Origin: UBA1952 sp965246905 | GTDB taxonomy: Bacteria > Bacteroidota > Bacteroidia > Chitinophagales > Chitinophagaceae | NCBI GenBank assembly: GCA_965246905.1 | Contig: CBDFFZ010000023.1 | Location: 1-64,000, forward strand | Direction: 5' to 3' | DNA: 64,000 nucleotides | Shown here: piece after piece, positions 25,901 to 34,203 of the stretch | Layout: the number at the start of each line of letters is the position of its first letter | Numbering within the stretch: position 1 is the first letter of the stretch | The notes under the pieces: generated by a model | What the model was told of the DNA's origin: nothing | What the model saw: the letters and a program-made list of their open reading frames with translations, nothing else | The model's database searches: none | Made by a program: the position numbers and the translations under genes

Positions 25901-28171
25901 TTAGTAAGTGACAAGTTTGTGTGTGGAGGCATTGCCATTGGCCACTACCTGCACCAGGTACATACCCTTCACGCTAATCTTATCTGCCGGCACAATCACT
26001 TCCGTAGCCGCCGCATTAAGCTTTACCTCTGTGCGATATACCACTCGTCCCGCTATATCCGTAACAATAATCTGCGCAGCGCTGTTATCGCCACCCTTTA
26101 TCATCACCGTTGCAGATCCACTCGTAGGGTTTGGCGACAGCGTTACACCACGCGCCGCCAGTTCTGCCGTATTCACACCCAACGCATTGCTCGTGATGTT
26201 GATCCGGTCAAGGTAAAAATTATTACCTGTACCTATGCCAGAAGTACCTGAAAGTGCCGTATTATCCACACCCGGCTTGTAGCGGAAGCGGAAGAAAGTC
26301 TTGTTGGTCTTGGCGGCTGCAGGGATCGTCATGCCGCGAAGCTGCCAGTCTTCAATAACGCCCGGTGTAAACTCTGCATTCTGGTATTTGGTTGAAATAG
26401 CTGATTTGGCTATTACCGGGAATATCTTCGTCCACGAGGTGCCACAGCTCGTGCTGTAATAGACTTCCAGGGAATCATTCATCTTGTCAGATGCCGTTAC
26501 CCGGTAAACACCTGCTGTGAAGAAAGTAAGCAGCGCACGGTTGGTCAGCGAAGAACTGCTCAGATCGAAGGCACGGGTATAGAAATCAGCGAATAAGCCG
26601 GCAGGTGTCTGGGTGATCGTATTCTGGGACGGGTTGGTGCGGGGGTCATAGTTTTTAAAGCGGATACAGCTCTGGTCGTAGACACCGGTATGGTATATCT
26701 CCCACTTGTAGTTGGAGGAATCATAGTAGTTGAAGATAGGGAACTGATCTACATCGCCACCATTGAATTCCTGATAGTAGCCTTCAGGATTTACAGGGTT
26801 AGGATCTGCCGCATATACCGCATTTACCTTCGTAATAGTACCCGTGCCGCCGTTGGAAGTAGCTGTGAGGGATGCGCTCACCCAGCCAATTTTGTTGAAG
26901 CTGATGCCTGTAGCATTAAATGTATTAACAGTGGCAGGTGTGCCATTATCAAAAGTCCAGGCGCTGGAAGAGACCGTATCGCGCCAGCTGCGGTTAGTGA
27001 ATGATACCTGAGCAGTAGTACCTGGTGTGTTAGCGCAGGTAAACACCTTATTCACACTAAAGTCTGCTACAGGTGCTAAATTTGGTGTAGGTAGCAAAGC
27101 GCCTGTAGCTGCAAGATTAGCGGGTTGCCAAAGCGTTTTTCTACGACCAATTTCACTATTGAGTGCGCCACGCATGCGCATTGCTTGCCCCACAGTGAAC
27201 ATTACCGTACAACTGCTATAATCCATAATATTCTGCGTATTTACAGTATCCGGGAAATTAATAACAGTAGCATTTGTACCAGTGCCGTATGTTTTTTGAT
27301 ACCCGGTGGCACAGGCAGTATCATATAAAGGGCAAGTGCTAAAGTGGCCTTTAGTAGGAGGAGTATCATCAACGCCATCATCACCACAAACCTGGGCAGT
27401 AATCTCTCCACCACCCCAAGGATGCGCAAGATTTAGAAAGTGACCGATTTCATGCTCAAGCGTGTTATCTAAAGCACCATTGGTACCTGTAGCATCAGCA
27501 CGGGCTATTAAACCATCACTAAAAGGGTTAGCAGCACCGCTTGAAGGATAGGTAGCATAAGCAAGCACCGTGCCCCCGACCAATCCTCTGCCAATATGGT
27601 CTTCTGTCCAGATATTCATGTATTTATCTGAAGGCCAGGGGTTAAATTTAGCCGCATCATCGCCACCGTTAGAAAGATAGGAATACTTTCTGTCAATGCC
27701 ATTAGTTGCATTCCCCTGAGGATCAATAGTGGCCAATCTAAAAGTAAACTTTGCATTACCAATATATTCCTTAAAAGGCTGGATTACTGCAGCTAATTGA
27801 GTTGTATTGCGCTTATTATACACATCGTTTATGCGCTTCATCATTGAATAAATCTGTGTATCGGCGATGTAATCCGAGCCATAATTATGGACAATATGAA
27901 CCACTACCGGTATGATATGCGGCGCAATATCAGTGTCATAACCTATCACATGCTCCCAGGCCGCGTTAGTACCACGTGCCGCTGCACTAAGTGCAGCATG
28001 CTGCATGATATATTTGTCTATATCCCGCTCAAGTTGCACCTCATACTCGGCGATTTTAGGGTTTGCTGCTTTTGCTTCGCGGTACACCTCATCGGTTGCA
28101 CACTTCTGAGCATTGGCGATTCCAGTCAATAGGCAGGCAGTAGCCACAAAAAGAATAGCTTTCTTAAACAT
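25901..28171 (-). CDS. Secreted M43-type zinc metalloprotease with T9SS sorting domain (paralogue)
   Basis: 756 aa, tandem paralogue of the gene at 23385. Signal peptide (ILFVATACLLTGIANAQ). Zinc site HEIGHFLNLAHPWGG at ~residue 238, Met-turn candidate NIMDYSSC, PKD-like domain and an identical T9SS C-terminal domain. The N-terminal halves of the two proteins clearly differ, while the C-terminal ~312 residues differ by one residue. The two enzymes thus probably have different substrates but an identical secretion and accessory part. Each gene has its own terminator. Confidence 0.88.
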   Translation of the reverse strand: MFKKAILFVATACLLTGIANAQKCATDEVYREAKAANPKIAEYEVQLERDIDKYIMQHAALSAAARGTNAAWEHVIGYDTDIAPHIIPVVVHIVHNYGSDYIADTQIYSMMKRINDVYNKRNTTQLAAVIQPFKEYIGNAKFTFRLATIDPQGNATNGIDRKYSYLSNGGDDAAKFNPWPSDKYMNIWTEDHIGRGLVGGTVLAYATYPSSGAANPFSDGLIARADATGTNGALDNTLEHEIGHFLNLAHPWGGGEITAQVCGDDGVDDTPPTKGHFSTCPLYDTACATGYQKTYGTGTNATVINFPDTVNTQNIMDYSSCTVMFTVGQAMRMRGALNSEIGRRKTLWQPANLAATGALLPTPNLAPVADFSVNKVFTCANTPGTTAQVSFTNRSWRDTVSSSAWTFDNGTPATVNTFNATGISFNKIGWVSASLTATSNGGTGTITKVNAVYAADPNPVNPEGYYQEFNGGDVDQFPIFNYYDSSNYKWEIYHTGVYDQSCIRFKNYDPRTNPSQNTITQTPAGLFADFYTRAFDLSSSSLTNRALLTFFTAGVYRVTASDKMNDSLEVYYSTSCGTSWTKIFPVIAKSAISTKYQNAEFTPGVIEDWQLRGMTIPAAAKTNKTFFRFRYKPGVDNTALSGTSGIGTGNNFYLDRINITSNALGVNTAELAARGVTLSPNPTSGSATVMIKGGDNSAAQIIVTDIAGRVVYRTEVKLNAAATEVIVPADKISVKGMYLVQVVANGNASTHKLVTY

Positions 28172-28538
28172 ATTAAGTTGTTGGTAAAATCAAATTTAAT
28201 TAAAAATGGAACTCGATGACTAAAGATAATGAAATCAATCTTTATAAATCTTGTATAAGCATAGAATGACCCTAAATTTACAAAAATAGCTGGTAATATT
28301 TACAAGATAAATGATGGACGTATTTTGGCTCACGTAGCTTTGGTTGGGTATGCAATTACTTGAAAGAGTGCCAAATATTCTGCATGAACAAACAACTCGC
28401 AAACTGCATAAATGGCAGGTTTCATACAGTAAAATTAATAGCTGAGTTAAGTAGGCGGAAAATTTAAACAAGAATTCATAGACAGGAGTCTGCACATTTG
28501 AAGAACCCTTACATTCCACATCACAGGATCACACCACA
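28172..28538. other. AT-rich gene-free stretch at the end of the toxin array
   Basis: 367 bp. It holds the upstream region of the second protease gene and, at 28513-28551, a tandem duplication of about 18 bp (ccacatcacaggatcaca) running into the broken 3' end of the last RHS fragment. No immunity-like gene follows this last RHS copy. Confidence 0.5.
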
Positions 28539-29105
28539 TCACAGGATCACAGGTACAATACTGATAAGCGACCATCCCGCATACTTACTTTCCAGCGGGT
28601 CCACAGCAGTCCATCTACAAAGCCACGGCGCATAATACCGCGCACCATAATAGTTCAGCCCCGTTTCCTCATCCCGTTCCTTACCTGTATAACGGTAACG
28701 CTTCGCAGTAGCAGCTATAGCCGAGCTTTTCGCCTGGTAAGCAGTAGTCCCATAAGGATGATACTCTTCATAAGAAATAATCGCACCGCTTTCATTCAGC
28801 TCAAGATTGGATGACTGCAAATGATTCGAATAGATAAACCTTGTCAGTACCTGATCAGTTCCGTTGTCATCGCTATCCGTGCCTGTTGTTCTTATTTCTA
28901 GCATCGCTATCCTGCCCGTATCATCGGCCACATGCACCGTGTCCCGCTCTACAATCTTTGTCCCCGAGCTGTCATACTTCCGGTACCGCTCATAGCTGCC
29001 TAAGTAAATACGCTCTTCCGTGCTGCCACTCTTTTCCAATACTTTCCATAACTGTTGGTCGCTATATTGATGTAAAAGAAAAGGACTCCGTCTGGTGAAT
29101 AGCAC
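28539..29105 (-). pseudogene. RHS (TcC-like) fragment 5, truncated at both ends, no toxin tip
   Basis: 188 codons covering only the final RHS-core segment (ERIYLGSYERYRKYD to LCRWTAVDPLESKYAGW). Its 5' part is read out of the R1 hairpin at 29079-29180, and RHS homology begins at HQYSDQQLW (YQYSGGQRI in intact copies). Compared with the other copies, one base is missing right after AGW, so the frame leaves SAYQYCTCNP for SLISIVPVIL and stops. No toxin domain and no immunity gene follow. It is a dead copy and marks the distal end of the array. Confidence 0.85.
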
Positions 29106-29180
29106 AATTATGCTACTGAAGCCGGACAGAGTCCTTGATTTATTATTGGTTTAAGAGCCGCTATCACGAAATCTTAAACC
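29079..29180 (-). repeat. R1 element, copy a (double hairpin, minus-strand terminator type)
   Basis: Stem aaggactccgtctgg (29081-29095) pairs with gccggacagagtcctt (29121-29136); an inner stem tagca/tgcta extends it. A second hairpin follows at about 29150-29180 (ggtttaaga / tcttaaacc). On the minus strand the large hairpin is followed by TTTTCTTTT. It lies between the immunity-like gene at 29312 and RHS fragment 5. Confidence 0.85.
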
Positions 29181-29239
29181 AGTGGGGGAGCTTTGTAATA
29201 AATTCAATTGCTGTCATGTTTTTATTTTTTAAATAAACA

Positions 29240-29270
29240 ACAAAGCCCCGTGCATTCGCACAGGGCTTGT
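29240..29270. terminator. Hairpin downstream of the last immunity-like gene
   Basis: Left arm acaaagccccgtgc (29240-29253) pairs with gcacagggcttgt (29258-29270) with small mismatches. It starts 41 bp after the stop at 29312 and is followed on the minus strand by a T-rich stretch. Probably a terminator. Confidence 0.6.
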
Positions 29271-29311
29271 ATTATGGTATAGTTTTTGTTACCGTCCGCT
29301 GCTATTCAATA

Positions 29312-29698
29312 TCATCGAGGTGAATCGATTGATGATTGCAAGGGCGGAAGAGAATTTGTGTCGATCAAACATGATGAAGCTAAAATATAATAAACTCTTT
29401 CTTCAGAAAGTATTTTAAACAATTGCTGAAAATCATGTGGCGGTGTGTTATATACCTCTTCATTATATCGCTTCTTTATATATACCCAGTCTTCATCATT
29501 GCCATTAGTGATATAAATATCATTTAGTGTTCTTGGCAATTCAAAATACATAACCATATCAAATTTCAAGTCAAGGTTCACATTTATGTGATTGACTGTA
29601 TTTGAGCATCTCAATAGAAGCTGCGAATGAGTAATATGATAGTCCGATATTTGAAAACTCCCAATGTAATGTTGATTTATTTTTTTTAATCTTTCCAT
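29312..29698 (-). CDS. Putative immunity protein for the RHS fragment 4 toxin
   Basis: 128 aa, no recognised family. It is small, AT-rich and without a signal peptide, and starts 7 bp after the stop of the RHS toxin at 29706, the standard toxin-immunity spacing seen across this array. The C-terminal half is acidic and aromatic (NGNDEDWVYIKKRYNEE). The immunity role is inferred from position only. Confidence 0.6.
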   Translation of the reverse strand: MERLKKINQHYIGSFQISDYHITHSQLLLRCSNTVNHINVNLDLKFDMVMYFELPRTLNDIYITNGNDEDWVYIKKRYNEEVYNTPPHDFQQLFKILSEERVYYILASSCLIDTNSLPPLQSSIDSPR

Positions 29699-29705
29699 GT
29701 TGTTA

Positions 29706-31121
29706 TTATTTAAAGCCTCTTTTTGTTAATAATTGATCAATATTCTTTATTGGTTTAAATATACTTCCTGACTTTTCATAGAATGTTGTTTTGTCTTTAA
29801 ATGCTGTATAAACGGTCATAAACTCCGCAAATGTAACACTGCTAGATCTACTTGCTGCATTAGCAGGGTCAAAGATATAACCACCATTTTTTGTAGATAC
29901 ATTCATGTGGAATGATATATTAGGAATCGTTGTACCCATACCTATTATAGCTGCGGCATATGCTGCTGGTGTTGATTCAAATGGTTGTCCACCCGGCCAT
30001 TGAGCGAATGGTAGAGCTTCCGTCTGTACTGAAAAAGGTAGCAAATGTTCTGTAATACTTAACGCGACCCTAACTGGTGGCGGTTTAGGTATAGCTATAT
30101 CAGTTGGAACAGCTAAAACAGAATCTTTCGGTATTGATTGAGGTAATGCAATTGGTCTCGTAATGTTAATTGGTAAGTCAGCTGAAATGCCCGAAGTGGC
30201 TGCATGATAAAGAAAATAACCGGTTAAAAGGACACCACCTGCAACCGCTGCTCCCTTTACATAAGGGTTAGGAACATTACCTTCTGTAAAAATTCCAGTG
30301 GCCATTACTCCGGCCATTGCATAGTTTCTGTTTTTACTTGTATTGGGGTCAATTTTAGGTGTGGTATTTTCCCCGTAGCCTACTCTATGACTACTATTTG
30401 TTTCACTTTGGTATCCACTAAATTGTCCCTTATCATCAAACTGTGCGTCGTAAGTTTCTCCCTTGTACGAAAAATTCCACACAGAACCTTCCATAGGATG
30501 TATTGTCACACCACTTGATGATGCGTCTCCACCACTAAAGGTACTTTCTATTGTCGCAGAAACTGGAAGCTGTAAGATGCCGCCATCTGGTGAATTATAT
30601 AAGTTATAAGTTGGTGTAGCCGATTGTACAGAAGTGTTGTCATTTGTTGGTACAGGGGTGGTATTTGAATATTTGTCCGGTCCCATTCCAGTAGGATCAG
30701 TCCACTTTATAGGATTGTTGAAGCCATAGTTATAACTTGACCATCCCGCATATTTACTTTCCAGCGGGTCCACAGCCGTCCACCGGCAAAGCCACGGTGC
30801 AAAATACCGCGCACCATGATAGCTCAGCCCGCTTTCCTCATCCCGTTCCTTGCCCGTATATCTGTACCGCTTAGCTGTTGCAGCTATAGTAGAGCTTTTC
30901 GATTGATAAGCAGTAGTGCCATAAGGATGGTACTCTTCATAAGAGATGATCCCGCCACTTTCATTCAGCTCAAGATTGGATGACTGCAAATGATTTGAGT
31001 AAATAAACCTGGTCAGGCTTTGGTCTGTGCCGTTGTCATCGGTGGCACTGCCTTCTGTTCTTATCTCAAGCATCGCTATCCTGCCCGTAACATCAGCCAC
31101 ATGCACCGTATCCCTTTCCAC
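29706..31121 (-). CDS. RHS (TcC-like) fragment 4 with an unrecognised C-terminal toxin region
   Basis: 471 codons from a GTG. The first ~140 residues are the end of the RHS core, ending DPLESKYAGWSSYNYGFNNP and the cleavage-type motif DPTGMG. The following ~330 residues are unique to this copy: a Thr/Ser-rich linker, a short hydrophobic stretch (AAVAGGVLLTGYFLYHAA) and a C-terminal region ending TTFYEKSGSIFKPI and LLTKRGFK whose family I cannot name. The 5' junction repeats that of fragment 5 but has an internal deletion joining QQIRRV to VERDTV. No natural start or delivery module, so probably a stored or silent tip. Confidence 0.75.
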   Translation of the reverse strand: MERDTVHVADVTGRIAMLEIRTEGSATDDNGTDQSLTRFIYSNHLQSSNLELNESGGIISYEEYHPYGTTAYQSKSSTIAATAKRYRYTGKERDEESGLSYHGARYFAPWLCRWTAVDPLESKYAGWSSYNYGFNNPIKWTDPTGMGPDKYSNTTPVPTNDNTSVQSATPTYNLYNSPDGGILQLPVSATIESTFSGGDASSSGVTIHPMEGSVWNFSYKGETYDAQFDDKGQFSGYQSETNSSHRVGYGENTTPKIDPNTSKNRNYAMAGVMATGIFTEGNVPNPYVKGAAVAGGVLLTGYFLYHAATSGISADLPINITRPIALPQSIPKDSVLAVPTDIAIPKPPPVRVALSITEHLLPFSVQTEALPFAQWPGGQPFESTPAAYAAAIIGMGTTIPNISFHMNVSTKNGGYIFDPANAASRSSSVTFAEFMTVYTAFKDKTTFYEKSGSIFKPIKNIDQLLTKRGFK

Positions 31122-31161
31122 TACCCTACGGATCTGTTGGACGTTATATTGATGTAAAAAG

Positions 31162-31264
31162 AAAAGGACTCCGTCCGGTGGCTCAGTACAATTATGTACT
31201 GAAGCCGGACAGAGTCCTCAAGTTATTATTGATTTACGGGCCGCTATCGCGAACTCTTAAACCA
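31162..31264 (-). repeat. R1 element, copy b
   Basis: aaaaggactccgtccgg (31162-31179) pairs with ccggacagagtcct (31205-31218). The inner stem is cagtac/gtactg, different in sequence from other copies but still paired. The second hairpin at ~31231-31264 is tttacgggccgctatcgcga-like. Located 20 bp after the stop of the immunity-like gene at 31285 and before RHS fragment 4. Confidence 0.85.
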
Positions 31265-31284
31265 TTAGAGCAACAAATAAAAGC

Positions 31285-31539
31285 TTAAAAATCTATTTCG
31301 CCCTTTTTACGTTTACTATTTACCACTCCCTCGTATTTAGCACCGAGTAAAAAGATGTCATCCAAAGTAGCATCATTCATATCTACATAAGCAAATTCTA
31401 CACCGTCTAAATCTTCCAACGAACTAATCGAAAAATTTGTTCTATAACTGCGATTAAATGTATTTAAATTTTCAGAAAATAAATTTGGATCGCCTACAGC
31501 AACCCTAAAGCGTTTATCATTTTTTCTGTTCATAATCAA
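31285..31539 (-). CDS. Putative immunity protein for the deaminase-type toxin stub
   Basis: 84 aa, basic ends and an acidic middle (SSLEDLDGVEFAYVDMNDAT). The start overlaps the stop of the deaminase fragment by 4 bp (ATGA), the coupling expected of a toxin-immunity pair. No family recognised. A cytosolic role in neutralising a nucleic-acid deaminase is inferred from this position. Confidence 0.6.
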   Translation of the reverse strand: MIMNRKNDKRFRVAVGDPNLFSENLNTFNRSYRTNFSISSLEDLDGVEFAYVDMNDATLDDIFLLGAKYEGVVNSKRKKGEIDF

Positions 31540-31826
31540 TATTTTGTACCATTAATAACACTAACCTTGATATTAGGAAACATTTTCTGGAACTGTAGAA
31601 TTACATCCTCACAGGAAGGGCAGATTTTACGCTCTGAAACAAGCCTAACTTCGCCAAATACATCAGAATAAGTCCTTCCTCTCTCTGCATGCAAATCATT
31701 TGCAAGTCTATTTAGTATTTTGTATTCAGAATCAGTAGTTCTTATCCAAGCTCCATTACCATCAACCACCTGTTGCGAATTTACAGGTAATGCCCCCCCT
31801 ACTAGCGCGAGCATGCAGCCTGGCAA
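31536..31826 (-). pseudogene. Truncated deaminase-type toxin tip (Toxin-deaminase/BURPS668_1122-like)
   Basis: 96 codons. The start lies within repeat R2a (read as PGCMLALVGG), so the coding frame enters from the repeat with no RHS carrier. Residues ~32-90 carry the two zinc motifs of the deaminase fold: TDSEYKIL (D-x-E) and ERKICPSCEDVILQF (CPxC), followed by MFPNIKVSVI. These fit the bacterial polymorphic-toxin deaminases. The N-terminal strands and any delivery domain are missing. The catalytic residues persist although the protein is a remnant. The family assignment is by motif memory. Confidence 0.65.
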
Positions 31827-31951
31827 TGTGCATTAGTGTGCTCGTGCCTACTACAAAAACAAAATCACTGTTCTAAATAACGCTAATTCGGGAATAAGAA
31901 AGGCACGAGTACGCTCGCAGCACGAAGGCTTTGCTGCATACTCGCGCCAGT
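31801..31951. repeat. R2 element, copy a (151-bp imperfect inverted repeat)
   Basis: The ends actagcgcgagcatgcagcc and the complement of gctgcatactcgcgccagt pair over ~50 bp with small bulges; inner arms are gtgctcgtgcc and ggcacgagtac. It is nearly identical (about three differences) to copy e 9.7 kb away. It directly precedes the deaminase stub and lies downstream of the SUKH immunity gene. Confidence 0.88.
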
Positions 31952-31956
31952 AAAAG

Positions 31957-32014
31957 GGCAGAGTCTTCAATTCTTTTTTAGGTTTAAGTGCCGCTATCGC
32001 GAACACTTAAACCA
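31957..32014 (-). repeat. Partial R1 element abutting R2a
   Basis: It retains the right arm remnant (ggcagagtcttcaattc) and the complete second hairpin (ggtttaagtg / cacttaaacc at 31981-32012). The left arm of the main hairpin is gone, replaced by R2a five bases away. It suggests R2 inserted into or recombined with an R1 copy. Confidence 0.75.
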
Positions 32015-32048
32015 ATGAGGTAATACGCTCATACCATTCTTTAGTTAT

Positions 32049-32459
32049 CTACTTATTGTAAATGTATTCGATAAACTCAAAAAAGGAATTACCACAGAAT
32101 TCTATAAAATCAGTCTCGAAATTAGACATTAATCCAAAAGAATGGAAAGTTCCATATTGCTTATGAAGAGCGTAGCCAGTATCAGCTGCATCTTTGCCAA
32201 TAATGAAATATTGCGGAATTTGCTCGAGTAGAATAATATAATCTTTATTTATATCAATTAACTCTTCAACTGGGTAGAGGTTAAGCAAAGAATTTTTTCC
32301 TATTTCGCCTTCCCCACCATTAAATTCCATTAAAATTTCAAGGTATACTTTTGGTAAATCAAAATCTAATTCCCTTTTAATATTTTTTATGGCTTCAATC
32401 GAAGCACCTTTTTCGTTTTTGACAACATTAGATAAATAATATTTAAGTTTGATATTCAT
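32049..32459 (-). CDS. SUKH (SMI1/KNR4-type) immunity protein
   Basis: 136 aa with SUKH hallmarks: FDLPKVYLEILMEFNGGEGE, LYPVEELIDIN, YFIIGKDAADTGYALHK and FIEFCGNSFFEFIEYI. SUKH proteins are the commonest immunity superfamily and neutralise many nuclease-type toxins. Here it begins 4 bp after the stop of a 29-codon toxin stub (32464-32553), so its toxin has been lost. It is an orphan immunity gene, retained intact. Confidence 0.8.
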   Translation of the reverse strand: MNIKLKYYLSNVVKNEKGASIEAIKNIKRELDFDLPKVYLEILMEFNGGEGEIGKNSLLNLYPVEELIDINKDYIILLEQIPQYFIIGKDAADTGYALHKQYGTFHSFGLMSNFETDFIEFCGNSFFEFIEYIYNK

Positions 32460-32463
32460 GTGA

Positions 32464-32553
32464 TTAAAAATTTTGTATGTTCCTTTGTAAGTTATTCCAA
32501 AATGGTGTTACCTGTTTACGATGAAAAGTGGCATCCCTCACTAGCGTGAGCAT
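32464..32553 (-). pseudogene. 29-codon toxin stub upstream of the SUKH gene
   Basis: The frame enters from repeat R2b (MLTLVRD) and continues TFHRKQVTPFWNNLQRNIQNF to a TAA 4 bp before the SUKH ATG. Position and spacing identify it as the end of a lost toxin gene. It is too short for a family call. Confidence 0.55.
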
Positions 32554-32688
32554 GCAGCTTGGGTATGTGCAGCATCGTGCTCGTACCTGTTATAAAAACG
32601 AAATCGCCGCTCTAAATAATACTAATTCAAGCAAGAAAGGCACGAGTATATCCGAAACACAAAGGTTTTGCGGCATACTCGCACCAGT
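32540..32688. repeat. R2 element, copy b
   Basis: 149 bp with arms actagcgtgagcatgcagc and the complement of gcggcatactcgcaccagt; inner arm gtgctcgta / cacgagtat. More diverged than copies a and e. Followed on the high-coordinate side by a short remnant of the R5 end (ggatccactgctatcgctcac) and R1c. Confidence 0.85.
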
Positions 32689-32713
32689 AAGGATCCACTG
32701 CTATCGCTCACGC

Positions 32714-32823
32714 AAAAAAGGACTCTGTCCGGTGGATGGAAGTACCCTTGTACTTCGCAACCCGGACAGAGTCCTCGATTTGTTTTTAGGTTTAAAATCT
32801 GCTATCGTGAATCTTAAGCCAAT
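32714..32823 (-). repeat. R1 element, copy c
   Basis: Six As and ggactctgtccgg (to 32732) pair with ccggacagagtcc (32762-32774); the inner stem is gaagtac/gtacttc. The second hairpin is degenerate and overlaps the last codon of the MafI-like gene. On the minus strand the main hairpin ends in six Ts. Confidence 0.85.
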
Positions 32824-33071
32824 GGAGTAATTAATTTTTTAATAAACCCATATTCGCTTTCTGGAAGCAACATATCCTTGGCTAAAGCAGTAGCTACAAC
32901 ATATATACCATTATCAATCCTGATATCATTCTCATATAGATATTGAATAACAAGATCAAATCCAACGCCAAACTCATTGTAATTCGCATATTCTCTTGCA
33001 TCTCTCAAAACTGTCTCTGGAATCGGCAAATGATTTACCAAATCCAAAAAGTTTAAAAATCTCTTTTTCAT
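32814..33071 (-). CDS. MafI-like immunity protein
   Basis: 85 aa. The pattern AREYANYNEFGVGFDLVIQY followed by LYENDIRIDNGIY and a C-terminal helix resembles the MafI immunity family of ~80-90 aa, whose members protect against MafB toxins with EndoU-type tips. It starts 9 bp after the stop of an EndoU-like fragment, the expected partner. Helical, acidic, no signal peptide, so it would act in the cytosol. The toxin partner is truncated, so this is another retained immunity gene. Confidence 0.65.
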   Translation of the reverse strand: MKKRFLNFLDLVNHLPIPETVLRDAREYANYNEFGVGFDLVIQYLYENDIRIDNGIYVVATALAKDMLLPESEYGFIKKLITPLA

Positions 33072-33080
33072 AAATTCATT

Positions 33081-33371
33081 TTAATATAAAAATCTATACC
33101 AAGGTAATGGACTGGGGTGAGCCGTAATAACATCATTTCCAGTTACTACAACTTTAATTGGCAATCCGTGGGCTTTACCTTGTACTGTAAATTTTGATGG
33201 ATTACCTGATTTCGTAAAAAACTTACCTGGAGATCCAGTTTGCTGAACCCAAGGATTATTAACAGAAACCTCTGACACAGCATTCATTATTTTTTCATTA
33301 CTCCAAAGTATGGGGAACATTGTCTTATTACCAGTTATGCCATTAACAAAGCTCTTCTTACTAGCAACCCC
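33081..33371 (-). pseudogene. Truncated EndoU-type RNase toxin tip
   Basis: The frame runs in from repeat R2c (SGVASKKSFVNGITGNKTMF) and is open to the TAA at 33081; the first ATG is at 33320. The segment FPILWSNEKIMNAVSEVS, then VNNPWVQQTGSPGKFFTKSG and IKVVVTGNDVITAHPSP, matches the C-terminal half of bacterial EndoU nucleases (PF14436). The N-terminal half with the catalytic histidines is absent, so it is inactive. Partner of the MafI-like gene downstream. Family call by motif recall. Confidence 0.7.
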
Positions 33372-33539
33372 ACTGGCGCGAGCATGCAGCCCTGGCCTTG
33401 TGCAGAGGCGTGCTCGTGCTGGTTGCTACAAAGATGGAATTATGATTACATAGTTGCTACAACTACGCTGTATCATTCAGAGCAGGGAAAGGCACGAGTA
33501 CGCTCGCAGCACCGAGCTTTGCGGCATACTCGCGTCAGT
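33372..33539. repeat. R2 element, copy c (168 bp, longer centre)
   Basis: The arms actggcgcgagcatgcagcc and the complement of gcggcatactcgcgtcagt are kept, as are inner arms gcgtgctcgtgc / ggcacgagtacgc. The central loop is replaced by an unrelated ~17-bp longer sequence, so arms are conserved while the middle varies. Confidence 0.85.
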
Positions 33540-33565
33540 AAGGGTCTTCAGTTTAACAAATTAAA

Positions 33566-34141
33566 TTAGAGCATTTGAGGATATTTTTTTACCTCGTAAG
33601 AATTTTTTTCAGCTTTTGATATAATGCCATCAATATAATTATTTTCCAATTCATAATACACCCCAATACTTCCCGTATGGTGAAAATAGAAAGCCATTTT
33701 TGTCTTACTATCAAATATCATTGGTGAATATGGAGCCAAATGTAAAATAATGCAGTCAAGTATAATTGACAAGAATTTAGTCCAGTTTTCACAACTACAA
33801 TACCCCTCATAATCAAAATGAATATTGCTATTTAATAGTAATAGAAGGTATTCAAAAGATTCTGGCGAAATATCCTCATTCTTCTCATTTGGCGAATCAA
33901 TCCTAATAGTATCAATACAAAATTCCCCCCATTTTCCCTTAGGAAATTGACTAATGTAAAGATTATCTACACTGTCCCCAAAAAGGTCATAAAATAATTT
34001 AATCAATCTCTCCCTTTTCTCAATCTGATCATTCAAAGGTGTTAATTCCACTTTTGCTGAATTACTGTTAGGCAAGAAGGAATTATCAATCCACATAAAA
34101 TCACCAGGATTAGGATTAAATTTTTTTAGTATGTGGATCAT
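33566..34141 (-). CDS. Putative immunity protein, unrecognised family
   Basis: 191 aa. Acidic and aromatic-rich, with YEGYCSCENWTKFLSIILD and AFYFHHTGSIGVYYE. No signal peptide. The ATG overlaps the stop of a 21-codon toxin stub (ATGA), and R2c follows downstream, as for other immunity genes of the array. Larger than the usual 80-130 aa immunity proteins here. The role is inferred from context. Confidence 0.6.
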   Translation of the reverse strand: MIHILKKFNPNPGDFMWIDNSFLPNSNSAKVELTPLNDQIEKRERLIKLFYDLFGDSVDNLYISQFPKGKWGEFCIDTIRIDSPNEKNEDISPESFEYLLLLLNSNIHFDYEGYCSCENWTKFLSIILDCIILHLAPYSPMIFDSKTKMAFYFHHTGSIGVYYELENNYIDGIISKAEKNSYEVKKYPQML

Positions 34142-34203
34142 TTAACCGAATTTAATTGTTTCCATGATATAATCTTTCCTACATCACCTACTGGCGCGAG
34201 CAT
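34138..34203 (-). pseudogene. 21-codon toxin stub
   Basis: The frame starts inside R2d (MLAPVG) and reads DVGKIISWKQLNSVK to a TGA that overlaps the next ATG by 4 bp. Same R2-derived reading frame as the deaminase and SUKH stubs (MLALVG, MLTLVR). Interpreted as the last codons of a lost toxin. Confidence 0.5.

Noticed and set aside
28235..28519. 94-codon minus-strand ORF
   Set aside because: Cys/Leu-rich composition without domain, located in AT-rich spacer between pseudogene and protease promoter; no support.
29160..29220. 17-codon frame MTAIEFITKLPHWFKIS running into R1a
   Set aside because: Short, not conserved in the other R1 copies, where the corresponding frame is broken.
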